Assembly (NCBI RefSeq): GCF_001263205.1
Contig: NZ_CP012333.1
Location: 3,596,001-3,660,000 of the forward strand
Reading direction: 5' to 3'
Length of the DNA stretch: 64,000 nt
Source of the DNA: Labilithrix luteola
GTDB lineage: Bacteria; Myxococcota_A; Polyangia; Polyangiales; Polyangiaceae
Under the pieces are notes generated by a model. The model was not told where the DNA came from. It saw only the letters and a list, made by a program, of their open reading frames with translations, and ran no database searches. Positions 6,563-14,647 of the stretch are shown in pieces. The translations under genes were made by a program, and so were the position numbers. The stretch's first letter is position 1; each line of letters begins with the position of its first letter.

Positions 6563-8568
6563 CGTGCCACCTGTGCTCCGATGGAGAGCTCGGGCAAATG
6601 CCGTTCGATCGCGCTTCGGAGCTCGTCGTGGGCCACGGCGGCTCGCGTGAGGGCGGCCAAGGCGCCGACGCGTTCGGGCACGCGAACCGAGCGGAGAGCG
6701 AACGAAAGGACGGGGAGCCAGCGATCGGCTTCGGCCGGCTTTTCGGCCGCGCGATCGGCGATGCGACGGAGCATCGACTGCTTCGTGTTGGCGCCGGTGT
6801 GGACGGCGAGGATCACGGTGCTCGCGAGGTGCGCGAGCTCGTCGGGGCCGGCTTCTTGTTGCCAGGTGGCTGCGTTTTTCACCACGAGCGCGCGTACGTC
6901 GTCGTACGGCGATTCGAGCAGCGAGAACCAGAGCGGCACGCCGGACGCGTCTTTCGGCTTCTTCTCGAGATACTCGGCCGCGACCGTACGCACGTCGGCG
7001 AAGCGTGAATCGAACAGATCGCGCAGCTGCTCGGGGCGGAAGTGTGCGGACGCGTCGAGGAGCGCGAGCAACCAGGCGGCTCCCTCCGTGCGCACGCTCG
7101 CGACGGTGGCCTGAGCCACACGTCCGATCGTGGCGATCTCCGAGGCGTTCCCCGTTGCCTTCTGTCGTGCCCAGCGCAACCCGAGCTCGGCGACGGACGC
7201 CATGCGCGAAAGCGCGAGCTCGATGCATTGTTCGAGCGAAACGCGCTTCGGCGAAACGTGCTTCTCGAACGCATCGACGAGCATCGGGACGACGTCGAAA
7301 TTCTCGATGCGCAAGAGGCCGAGCCACTCGTCGACGCTCACCGTGTCGAGGCCGCGCGCGCTCGCGAGGAGCTTGGCCGCGAAGGCGACGACCTCGTCGT
7401 GCGGGCTCGCGAGCAAAGGCCTCAGCATGGCGATGGGCAGACCCTGGAGCTCCCCTGCGTATTCCTTCTCGAGCCAGCGGGCGGTCCAGACGCGGACCGT
7501 GCGGCTTCGAGCTTGTCCAAGTTGCTCGAAGAGCTCGTCGCGAACGCCGCGCCACGCCGCCGGCCAATAGGGGGCGGGAGAGAGCTCCGACACGGCGCGG
7601 CCCTCGGCCACGCGAATTCCGCGGGGGTCACGCACGATGACGTCGGACCATGCGAAGAGCACGTGAACCAGGCTCCACGCGTCGAGCAGGCGCGCCGACG
7701 AATCGAGGTGCTCGTCGCGATAGAGCGGCATGGCGAGGCGCATGGCCTTGCCGTAGCGAGCCGGGTCGGACCTGCCGATCGTGCGGAAATAACGGAACAC
7801 GCGTCGCGCGAGGTAATGGCGGGTGGCGCGTGTGAAGCGGTCCGTCTTGGCCTTCGGCGAGGTCTTGGACGAGATCTTGGCGAGCAGCGCGGGGTTCGAC
7901 GCGAGCTCCGACCGCGTGACGTAGGAGCCCCGCGACCAGATCTTCCCTTCGACGATGATGCGTCGCGAGAGGCGGTCGAAGGCCACCAAGAAGTGAGCCA
8001 TCAGCTCGTCGTCCCCGCGCTGCTCGGCGAGTTTGAAGAGCCGTTTCACGAGCTGGCGATGGAAATGGCGATCGCAACCGTCGTCCACGTAACGAAGGAG
8101 CGCGCGTCGCATCTCGGGTCGCACGTCTTCGAACGCGGCTTCGAACCAAGGCTTGGCGAGCGCGCCGAGTTTCTTCTGCGAGGTGCAGCCGAGCACCTCG
8201 TCGACCACGCGGGGATCCCCGGCGGCGAAGAGCTCGTCAAGCAGCAAGGTCGAACCCGAGCCTTCGGGAACGGCGGGGCCGAGGTGTTGTGAAGGACCGA
8301 CCTCCTTCAGACCCTTCGCCGTCGCTTGGCGGGCGATGATCTGCTGGTAGATCGTCTGCGCCTGCTGGCGGGAGCCGTACGACGACTCGCTCGTCCGAGG
8401 TCGTCCACCGCGCTTCTGCGAAAACCAGACGACCGTCTGACCGCGGAGCTCGACCTCGAAGACGTCCTTACGCTCGGGGACCGCCGCGATCAGGATGCGC
8501 GCACCCGTGAAGGGGTTCACGCGCTCTTGCGGCGGAGTTCCCGGCCAGGTCCGTTCGAAGCGCGGCAC
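6559..8568 (-). CDS. WGR-domain protein with HEAT/ARM-like repeats, candidate retron accessory
   Basis: A 669-residue protein. The N-terminal 95 residues contain a WGR-type domain (FEVELRGQTVVWFSQKRGG followed by a Tyr/Ala/Lys-rich helix), a fold that binds nucleic acid or contacts DNA-repair enzymes such as PARPs. The rest is alpha-helical with repeated Leu/Ala helical pairs (for example LLDELFAAGDPRVVDEVLG and LRPLLASPHDEVVAFAAKLL), consistent with HEAT/ARM repeats. It is first in the operon with the SWIM gene (4-nt ATGA overlap) and the retron. The start is GTG with no clear Shine-Dalgarno, so the N-terminus is provisional. No enzymatic motif was seen. Confidence 0.75.
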   Translation of the reverse strand: MPRFERTWPGTPPQERVNPFTGARILIAAVPERKDVFEVELRGQTVVWFSQKRGGRPRTSESSYGSRQQAQTIYQQIIARQATAKGLKEVGPSQHLGPAVPEGSGSTLLLDELFAAGDPRVVDEVLGCTSQKKLGALAKPWFEAAFEDVRPEMRRALLRYVDDGCDRHFHRQLVKRLFKLAEQRGDDELMAHFLVAFDRLSRRIIVEGKIWSRGSYVTRSELASNPALLAKISSKTSPKAKTDRFTRATRHYLARRVFRYFRTIGRSDPARYGKAMRLAMPLYRDEHLDSSARLLDAWSLVHVLFAWSDVIVRDPRGIRVAEGRAVSELSPAPYWPAAWRGVRDELFEQLGQARSRTVRVWTARWLEKEYAGELQGLPIAMLRPLLASPHDEVVAFAAKLLASARGLDTVSVDEWLGLLRIENFDVVPMLVDAFEKHVSPKRVSLEQCIELALSRMASVAELGLRWARQKATGNASEIATIGRVAQATVASVRTEGAAWLLALLDASAHFRPEQLRDLFDSRFADVRTVAAEYLEKKPKDASGVPLWFSLLESPYDDVRALVVKNAATWQQEAGPDELAHLASTVILAVHTGANTKQSMLRRIADRAAEKPAEADRWLPVLSFALRSVRVPERVGALAALTRAAVAHDELRSAIERHLPELSIGAQVAR

Positions 8569-8658
8569 GGCGCAGCATGAGAAACGGAGCCGATCACCGC
8601 GTCAAGGGGGCCGTGCTATCCAGAGCCCCTGAGCTCCCCCGGTCGAGAGTGCCTTCGC

Positions 8659-9471
8659 TTGCGAGGTGTCACCGCGTCTTACGACGGTGCCAAGGGAGAT
8701 CGTGCCCAGCTGCGCGACGTGGATCTGGCCGTGCATGCAGGGGAGCTGGTGTGCGTTCTCGGGCCGAACGGCGCCGGAAAGACGACGCTCGTGCGCGTGG
8801 CCTCGGGATTGCTCGAACCGTCTGCGGGATCGGTTGAGCTCCTCGGCGTGTCGCTCACCGATCCGAAGCGAACGCGCGGTGACGTGGCGCGTAACCTCGC
8901 CGTCGTCGAGCAAATGCAGGAGCACGCGCTCGGCTTCAGCGTGCGTGACGTGGTGGCGATGGGGCGCGCCCCCCACCAGGGCGCTTGGATGCGAACGTCC
9001 GAGGACGACGCTCGCGTGATCGAAGACGCCATCGTGCGTTGCGATCTCGTCGCCCTCGCGGATCGGCCTGCGCATGCGCTTTCCGGAGGCGAACAGAAGC
9101 GCGTGGCCATCGCGCGAGCACTCGCACAGGAGCCGAAGGTGCTCCTCCTCGACGAGCCCGGAGCCTTCCTCGACGTGCGCCACCAGATGGAGCTCTACGA
9201 GCTGCTGGCCGCGGAGGTGAAGGAGCGCGGTCTGGCGTGCCTGGTGGTGATGCACGATCTCAACGTGGCGGCGCAATTCGCCGACCGCATCGTGCTCATG
9301 AAGGCTGGGCGCGTCGTTGCCGCCGGCAGCGTCGAAGCGGTGATGACGTGGCGCACGCTCAAGGAGACGTTCGACGCCGACCTCTATTGCGGCGTGAACG
9401 ATCTCACCGGCACGCGCTTCTTCTTGCCGATGCGCGCGAGCACGAAGCCCAGCGGTGAACGAGACGGGTGA
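8659..9471 (+). CDS. ABC transporter ATP-binding protein (FecE/BtuD-like)
   Basis: A 270-residue ABC ATPase. Walker A is GPNGAGKTT (35-43), signature LSGGEQKR at 141-148, Walker B VLLLDE at 161-166 with the catalytic Glu, and the switch His at 199. After Walker B the usual DEPT reads DEPG. The overall form resembles ATPases of iron-siderophore/cobalamin importers (FecE, BtuD, HemV). No permease or binding protein is next to it, so it is an orphan whose partners must lie elsewhere. Start is provisional: TTG at 8659 with GAGAG about 8 nt upstream is the best candidate; no ATG or GTG fits. The end of the gene contains a short tandem repeat (9454-9493, partly beyond the stop). Confidence 0.85.
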   Translation: MRGVTASYDGAKGDRAQLRDVDLAVHAGELVCVLGPNGAGKTTLVRVASGLLEPSAGSVELLGVSLTDPKRTRGDVARNLAVVEQMQEHALGFSVRDVVAMGRAPHQGAWMRTSEDDARVIEDAIVRCDLVALADRPAHALSGGEQKRVAIARALAQEPKVLLLDEPGAFLDVRHQMELYELLAAEVKERGLACLVVMHDLNVAAQFADRIVLMKAGRVVAAGSVEAVMTWRTLKETFDADLYCGVNDLTGTRFFLPMRASTKPSGERDG

Positions 9472-9499
9472 ACGAGACCGATCAACGAGACCGGCGAGA

Positions 9500-10111
9500 T
9501 CAGAGAGCCCGGCGGATCAGGCGCTCCAGATCCGCATCGCTCGTGACGCCCTGACGAACCGCCATGATCTTGCCCTCCTTCGAGATCAAGATGAGCGTCG
9601 GAAGGTTGTGGACGTCGAACTTCTGCGCGATCGCGTCCTTCACGTCGTAGACGATGGGAAAGGTCACGCCTCGTCGCGCCACGAAGCGCGCCGCGAGACC
9701 TTCGGCGTCGCTCGTGTTGACGCCCAGCACCACGAGTCCCTGGTCCTTGAAGCGCGAGGCGACGCCGTTGATGATCGGCATCTCGGCCTGACACGGACCG
9801 CACCACGTGGCCCAGAAGTCGAGCAGCACGGGGTGGCCACGAAACTCGCTCAGGTTGAACGTCGTCTTCGCCGGATCGGGGGCGTTCGCCACCAACGTGC
9901 CGGAGAAGTCGGGTGCGTCTTCGGCTCGGCCGCAACCGTAGCCACTCGTCAGGCGTGGCACGACACCGAACCCAACCGCGATGGCAAGGACGACGAGCAC
10001 CAGGCGTGCCACGCCCGATCGCTCGTCGCCACCGGCCAGAGCCTGAGACTGAGCCTGAGACTGCGCTTCGGCGCTCGCCGTCAGTTCAGGATTGCGCGTC
10101 GACTCGGCCAT
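9500..10111 (-). CDS. TlpA/ResA-like thioredoxin-fold protein, membrane-anchored
   Basis: A 203-residue protein: cytoplasmic Gln/Ala-rich N-terminus, one membrane helix (about 36-51), then a thioredoxin fold outside with the redox motif WCGPC (CGPC at 104-107). The preceding FNLSEFRGHPVLLDFWATWC and later LPTLILISKEGKI are classic for the AhpC/TSA-Redoxin TlpA class. Such proteins reduce or oxidise periplasmic thiols, often for cytochrome c maturation. No ccm genes are adjacent. It is divergent from kup, with 72 nt between the two start codons. Confidence 0.88.
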   Translation of the reverse strand: MAESTRNPELTASAEAQSQAQSQALAGGDERSGVARLVLVVLAIAVGFGVVPRLTSGYGCGRAEDAPDFSGTLVANAPDPAKTTFNLSEFRGHPVLLDFWATWCGPCQAEMPIINGVASRFKDQGLVVLGVNTSDAEGLAARFVARRGVTFPIVYDVKDAIAQKFDVHNLPTLILISKEGKIMAVRQGVTSDADLERLIRRAL

Positions 10112-10183
10112 GACCTCGAGGAGTGGATAGCACGCGCCTGCGTTGCGCGCCTCGATGACGCGGAGTAACGTCGTCCCCCTCAG

Positions 10184-12175
10184 ATGAGCTCTGCCGCAGA
10201 GCACGCAGGCGAAGTAACCCACGCGCCGAAGATCACGGGACTCGCCGACCTGTCCAAGCTTTCGCTTGCGGCGCTCGGTGTGGTCTATGGCGATATCGGC
10301 ACCTCCCCACTGTACGCGCTGAAGGAGTGTTTCTCCGGAGAGCACGGCGTAGAGGTCAATCCACAGAACGTACTCGGCATCGTGTCGCTCGTGTTCTGGT
10401 CGCTCACGCTCGTGATCGTCGTGAAGTACATGACGTTCGTGATGCGCGCCGACAACCACGGCGAAGGCGGCATCCTCGCGCTTCTGGCGCTGCTCAAGCC
10501 GAAGGCCGGCGAGAAGACGCTGGCGCTGCGCATCTACGTGATGCTCGGGCTGTTCGGCGCGGCGCTCCTCTACGGCGACGGCGTCATCACGCCGGCCATC
10601 TCCGTGCTCTCGGCGGTGGAAGGTCTCGGTGCAGGCCAGCCTAACGAGGCCGCCGCCACGAAGGTCACGGAGGCTACCGTCGAAGGCTTCCACGCGCACC
10701 TCACGTTCAGCGAGGCGCTGTCCTCGAAGCCCGTCATCGTCGCCATCACGGTGGTGATTCTCGTCGTGCTCTTCCTCGCGCAACGGCGCGGCACGGCGAA
10801 GGTCGGCGCGGTCTTCGGTCCGACGATGCTCCTTTGGCTCGTCACCATCGCGGGTCTCGGCTCCTCGTGGATCGTGAAGCACCCGAGCATCCTCTTCGCG
10901 ATCAACCCGCACTACGCGGCGCGCTTCTTCATGGCGCACGGCGTCCACGGCTTCTTGATTCTCGGCGCGGTCGTCCTCTGCATCACCGGAGGCGAGGCGC
11001 TCTACGCGGACATGGGCCACTTCGGCAAAAAGCCGATCCGCGCGGCCTGGTTCTTCGCCGTCTATCCGGCGCTGCTCCTCTGCTACTTCGGGCAGGGCGC
11101 GCTCCTCCTCGAGAAGGGCAACGTCGACAATCCCTTCTACGCGATGGTCTCGGGCATGTGGCGCTATCCGCTCGTTGCCATCGCGACCTTGGCCACCATC
11201 GTGGCCTCGCAGGCGCTCATCTCGGGCGCGTTCTCGCTCACGCAGCAGGCCGTGCAGCTCGGCTTTTGGCCGCGCGTGACCATCCGTCACACGTCGGGCG
11301 AGGCCGAAGGTCAGATCTTCATCCCGGAGATCAACACGGCGCTCATGGTCGCGTGCATCGCGCTCGTCATCACGCTGCAGGAGTCGTCGAAGCTCGCCGC
11401 GGCGTACGGTATCGCTGTCACCGGTACGATGAGCATCACGAGCCTCCTCTTCTACGGCGTCGTCCGCCGCTGGGGCTGGAGCGCGCTCGCGTCGACGGCG
11501 CTCGTCGGCTTCTTCCTCATCATCGACCTCTCGTTCTTCAGCGCGAACGTGAACAAGATCCACGAAGGTGGCTGGTTCCCGCTCGCCGTCGGCGTCGGCG
11601 TCTTCACGCTGATGACCACGTGGCACGCCGGGCGTGTTCGCCTCGGTGAGTCGATTCGCGCGGCCACGCTGCCGATGACGGTCTTCCTCGAAGATCTGGC
11701 GATGACCAAGCCGCATCGCGTGAAGGGCTCGGCGATCTTCATGACGTCGAACCCCGACGGCGCCCCGCCCGCGATGCTCCACCACTTCAAGCACAACAAG
11801 GTGCTCCACGAGCAGGTGGTGCTCCTCTCGATCCAAACGCGCCACGTTCCCGAGCTCGCGCCGAGCGCACGCATCGAGAAGATCGTCGACCTCGGGCAGG
11901 GCCTCTACCAGGTCGTGGCCGTGTACGGCTTCATGCAGACGCCGAACGTCATCGAGGTGCTGGATCTCTGCCGCAAGGCAGGGCTTCAGACCCACGCGGC
12001 GGACACGAGCTTCTTCCTCGGCCGCGAAACGCTCCTCATCACCGACCGCCGCGGCATGGCCACCTGGCGCAAGCAGCTCTTCTCCTTCATGAGCCGCAAC
12101 GCGCGCCCCGCCAACGCCTTCTTCTCGATCCCCTCGAACCGCGTCGTCGAGCTCGGCACCCAGATCGAGCTCTGA
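10184..12175 (+). CDS. kup: Low-affinity K+ transporter Kup
   Basis: A 663-residue inner-membrane potassium/proton symporter of the KUP/HAK/KT family. The family signature LGVVYGDIGTSPLYALKE is near the N-terminus, about 12 membrane helices follow, with EGGILALLAL and the GGEALYADMGHFGKKP loop, then a cytoplasmic C-terminal domain. Length agrees with the family (about 620-660). The last 114 nt, including the stop codon, reappear in a diverged copy at 17188-17301, marking the far side of an accessory region. Confidence 0.96.
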   Translation: MSSAAEHAGEVTHAPKITGLADLSKLSLAALGVVYGDIGTSPLYALKECFSGEHGVEVNPQNVLGIVSLVFWSLTLVIVVKYMTFVMRADNHGEGGILALLALLKPKAGEKTLALRIYVMLGLFGAALLYGDGVITPAISVLSAVEGLGAGQPNEAAATKVTEATVEGFHAHLTFSEALSSKPVIVAITVVILVVLFLAQRRGTAKVGAVFGPTMLLWLVTIAGLGSSWIVKHPSILFAINPHYAARFFMAHGVHGFLILGAVVLCITGGEALYADMGHFGKKPIRAAWFFAVYPALLLCYFGQGALLLEKGNVDNPFYAMVSGMWRYPLVAIATLATIVASQALISGAFSLTQQAVQLGFWPRVTIRHTSGEAEGQIFIPEINTALMVACIALVITLQESSKLAAAYGIAVTGTMSITSLLFYGVVRRWGWSALASTALVGFFLIIDLSFFSANVNKIHEGGWFPLAVGVGVFTLMTTWHAGRVRLGESIRAATLPMTVFLEDLAMTKPHRVKGSAIFMTSNPDGAPPAMLHHFKHNKVLHEQVVLLSIQTRHVPELAPSARIEKIVDLGQGLYQVVAVYGFMQTPNVIEVLDLCRKAGLQTHAADTSFFLGRETLLITDRRGMATWRKQLFSFMSRNARPANAFFSIPSNRVVELGTQIEL

Positions 12176-12504
12176 ATCCGTCGGCTCTAACCTGAGTCGA
12201 GAGAGAGGGCACAGGAAGGGCGGAAGGACGGAAGGGGGTTGGGGGCGTGAGCCGTCGCAAGGCCGCTCACAGTACCCCCTCCTACGTCGACTCCGGGAGT
12301 CCTGGACGAAGGCAACGATGCACCTCGAGCAGCGCGCAGCGCTCTCCTCTGTACCCTCCTCGAATCTTCCGCCCTTCCGCCCTTCCTGTGAGATTCCCTC
12401 CCATCGTCCGGCACAGCACGAACTGGCTTCGAACGACGCGTGTGGTCGGAGGGGTTCTGTTCCGGGTCCCCTTATCCGAACGGCATGGGCTCTGAGCCGG
12501 GGCT
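12176..12504. other. Intergenic region holding a MITE-like repeat
   Basis: The space between kup and the next gene is mostly filled by the first copy of a dispersed element (listed separately). The remaining ~100 bases toward the minus-strand gene show no coding frame or terminator that I can support. Confidence 0.5.
12210..12390 (+). mobile_element. MITE-like element, copy A
   Basis: A non-coding unit of about 181 bp bounded by inverted ends: CACAGGAAGGGCGGAAG at the left and CTTCCGCCCTTCCTGTG at the right. Its core (from about 12285 to 12322) is identical over about 38 nt to an inverted copy near 26.6 kb, and contains a dyad GACTCC/GGAGTC. Similarity extends a few bases outside the inverted ends (TCGAGAG on one side, ATTCCCTCC on the other), so exact termini and target duplication are uncertain. 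It has no transposase, so it would need mobilisation in trans. Confidence 0.65.
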
Positions 12505-13272
12505 TCAGGTGCTCCGGTAGGCGCGCTGACGCTGCGAGAGCGACAGCGCGACGACGTGTGCGAGCAAGTCCATCTTGCTCGCCGAGCTCGGATCGATCGT
12601 TCCGCGAATCGCGAGCAGCCGCTCGTCGAAGATGGCGTGGGGCGCCGCCTCGCGAAGCCGCTTCACGAGCTGCTGGAAATTCTTGGGCGTCGACGCGCTT
12701 CGTGAGGGGCCGAGCCCTTCGTAGTGGGCCTTGCTCGCGCGCACGATCCAGGGCGGGCCGTCGTTGCGGAACAGGTAGAGGACGAACTCCCGCTCTTCGG
12801 TGGTGTGCTTCGTCTCTTTGGTGCTGGTCCGCGAGGGCATGAGGCCGCCGGTGAGGGCCGCGCGTCCGATGCTCAGCTTGCGCTCGGTGCGCTTCTCGAC
12901 GGTGACCGAGCTCGTGACGTGCGTGGCGCGCACGATGGCGAAGAGATCGGCGTAGGGAAGGCGCGTTTCGGCGCCGCTTCCGGCGACGTTCACGAACGCA
13001 TCGGCCTCGAATCGAAAGCTGCGAAGAGCCGCCATCGCGTCGCTGGCCACGACATGGCTCGCATCGAAGGCGACGGTCTCGTGGCTGCGCGCGCGAAGCT
13101 TGCCGAGGAGGTCGATCGCGCGCTCGCGAACGTCGGTCCGAAGGACGATAGCGGGAAGCGCTCCGCGGAGAACCAACCCGGCTTCGTACGGCGTGATTCC
13201 CAGATCGGAGGCGAACGAACTTGCCTCTTCGTCCGCGGAACGCCCCAAGGTCACGAGCGCGACGACGTACAC
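12505..13272 (-). CDS. Conserved hypothetical protein of myxobacterial type
   Basis: About 255 residues. I do not recognise a named domain. The N-terminal half (VYVVALVTLGRSADEEASSF, then LGITPYEAGLVLRGALPAIV) looks like a domain that also scans amino-acid positions for amphipathic helices in other Polyangia proteins from memory. The middle has a Ser/Thr/Lys-rich stretch (about 155-185) and the C-terminal half a mixed fold ending at a Gln/Arg-rich tail. No signal peptide or membrane helix. GTG at 13272 is the best start. The neighbouring truncated Uma2 gene begins only about 40 nt away, divergently. Confidence 0.6.
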   Translation of the reverse strand: MYVVALVTLGRSADEEASSFASDLGITPYEAGLVLRGALPAIVLRTDVRERAIDLLGKLRARSHETVAFDASHVVASDAMAALRSFRFEADAFVNVAGSGAETRLPYADLFAIVRATHVTSSVTVEKRTERKLSIGRAALTGGLMPSRTSTKETKHTTEEREFVLYLFRNDGPPWIVRASKAHYEGLGPSRSASTPKNFQQLVKRLREAAPHAIFDERLLAIRGTIDPSSASKMDLLAHVVALSLSQRQRAYRST

Positions 13273-13310
13273 GTCCCGAACATAGCGCAACCCGAGCGTC
13301 GGGTTCCGGA

Positions 13311-13907
13311 GTGGCCCAGGCCGCCGGCGAGAACGCGAGCGTTGGGTGCGATCAGTTCCTGTACTTCGACCCGACCAACGCGTCACGCAAGTGCGCGCCG
13401 GACGCGACGCTGAAGCTCGGGGTTCGCAAAGGGCTCTTCGACGTGTGGAAGACGTGGGAAGCCGGCGCTCCGGACCTCTGCGTGGAGATCCTCTGCAAGG
13501 AGGCGGAAGAGAAGCTGACGCTCGACGAGAAGCTCGCTCGGTTCCACGAAATGGGAGTGCCCGAGGTCGTGGCGTTCAACGCCGATGCGCCGCCTGGTAG
13601 GCGGATTCGTGCGTGGGATTTCGTCTCGGGTGACCTCGTCGAGCGTGTCGTCGAGCACGACGCGACGCCATCCCTTTCTCTGAATCTGTGGTTCGTCGTG
13701 GGCCCGGGCGAAAGCGATGACGTTCCGTTCACCCTGCGTCTCGCGGAGGATTCCGACGGACAGCGGCTCGTGCCAACGCCTCTCGAACGCGAGCGGGCAG
13801 AGAAATTGCGCGCGTTCGACGAACGAGATGCCGAACGCCGCGAGAAGGAACGTGCCCTAGCCGAGCTGGCCGCCCTGCGTGCGCAGCTGGGCGAGCGGCG
13901 CTCGTAG
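13311..13907 (+). pseudogene. 5'-truncated Uma2-family endonuclease gene
   Basis: The reading frame encodes the C-terminal two thirds of an Uma2-type (DUF820, restriction-endonuclease-like fold) protein: the catalytic-region APDATLKLGV, then GAPDLCVEIL and EKLARFHEMGVPEVVAFN, and the usual Glu/Arg-rich tail. The N-terminal ~60-80 residues normally present are missing, and the frame runs straight into the start region of the divergent gene. The first possible start is GTG at 13311. I infer an old 5' deletion. The last 21 codons belong to a 225-bp direct repeat that recurs at 16539. Confidence 0.65.
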
Positions 13908-14066
13908 CGCTGAAGGCCCTTTGCACGAAAAAGCTGGTGACGAGTGATCACGGGACCTTCCTGCGGCGATTGCCCCGTTGCGGCCCGCAGGACCCAAGCT
14001 ATGGCGCCTCGTGCCTCGGCAGAAGGAGCGCATTCGATGACCCGATGGCGAAGTGGATGGAACCTG
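13842..14066 (+). repeat. 225-bp direct repeat, copy 1
   Basis: Covers the last codons of the truncated Uma2 gene, a 130-bp spacer and the first ten codons (the signal-peptide start) of the following lipoprotein gene. Copy 2 lies about 2.7 kb downstream in the same orientation with only a few substitutions and one single-base indel. The two copies flank the overlapping lipoprotein operon. Confidence 0.93.
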
Positions 14067-14297
14067 CTGCCCCTGTTGCTCCCGCTCGGGCCGGGCGTGT
14101 TGGCGTGCTCGCCGGAAACGCAGAGATCGACGCCAGAGGTGTCCTCTACGTCCCGCTACTCGATGCGGAACGAACGGTTCGTGGAGCTCGCGGGCCTAGG
14201 GACATCCGTCAAGGCCGTTAAGACACCGACGGGGGGTAGGCGGAATTTGACGACGGCCATCGGGAGGCACTCAACGACGTTCTCGCGGCCGACATGA
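14037..14297 (+). CDS. Small lipoprotein, possibly a frameshifted gene start
   Basis: 86 residues. The N-terminus (MTRWRSGWNLLPLLLPLG... GVLAC) is a lipoprotein signal with Cys at about 24. The body is unlike anything I recognise. The next frame is open from about 14240 and reads sensibly (FDDGHREALNDVLAAD) before its first ATG, so this and the next frame may be pieces of one gene split by a frameshift; a six-G run at 14231-14236 is close by. As it stands, the stop overlaps the next ATG (ATGA). The start lies in the 225-bp repeat, shared with the lipoprotein gene at 16733. Confidence 0.5.
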   Translation: MTRWRSGWNLLPLLLPLGPGVLACSPETQRSTPEVSSTSRYSMRNERFVELAGLGTSVKAVKTPTGGRRNLTTAIGRHSTTFSRPT

Positions 14298-14647
14298 TCG
14301 CTCGGCGCTCCCGCCGAGGAATATTCGACGATGCTCTACGGGCCCGACTTGCTCGCGCCGATGCGTCCCAAACGATTCCCGTGGTTGCCTGGTTCCGCCG
14401 GCGTCCCTCCCCCGCGCGGACCGAGACCGAGGGGGCCGCTGCGCAAGCAGAACTCGAAGCCGCCGGTGTCATCGACAGCCGCAGGAGCACCTTCCTTCCG
14501 TTGATTTACGCCAGCGCAACGCCACGCGCGTTGCGCTGGCTGGAACATTCTGCGCGTTTGGTAGGCGTCCTCTTGAACGAGCCGACGCCTGCAATCGTCG
14601 ACGAGGCCGCCTCGTACTTGCCTCGTTCGCTTCGGAGAACAGCATGA
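14294..14647 (+). CDS. Hypothetical protein, protease-propeptide-like
   Basis: 117 residues without a signal peptide of its own. The segment QTIPVVAWFRRRP, a helical linker, and SARLVGVLLNEPTPAIVDEA resemble pro-domains that precede S8 (subtilisin-like) peptidases in myxobacteria, but no catalytic domain follows. It overlaps both neighbours by ATGA. It could be a remnant of a larger secreted protease fused in another frame to the lipoprotein signal upstream. Function unassigned. Confidence 0.4.
   Translation: MIARRSRRGIFDDALRARLARADASQTIPVVAWFRRRPSPARTETEGAAAQAELEAAGVIDSRRSTFLPLIYASATPRALRWLEHSARLVGVLLNEPTPAIVDEAASYLPRSLRRTA

Noticed and set aside
4751..7114. 787-codon open frame opposite the SWIM gene
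   Set aside because: Low-complexity shadow (Glu/Arg/Val-rich); the minus-strand WH-SWIM protein is the real gene.
9500..11995. Long in-frame N-terminal extension of the TlpA-like gene opposite kup
   Set aside because: The extension is antisense to kup and Arg/His/Glu-rich; the real start is the ATG at 10111 before the membrane helix.
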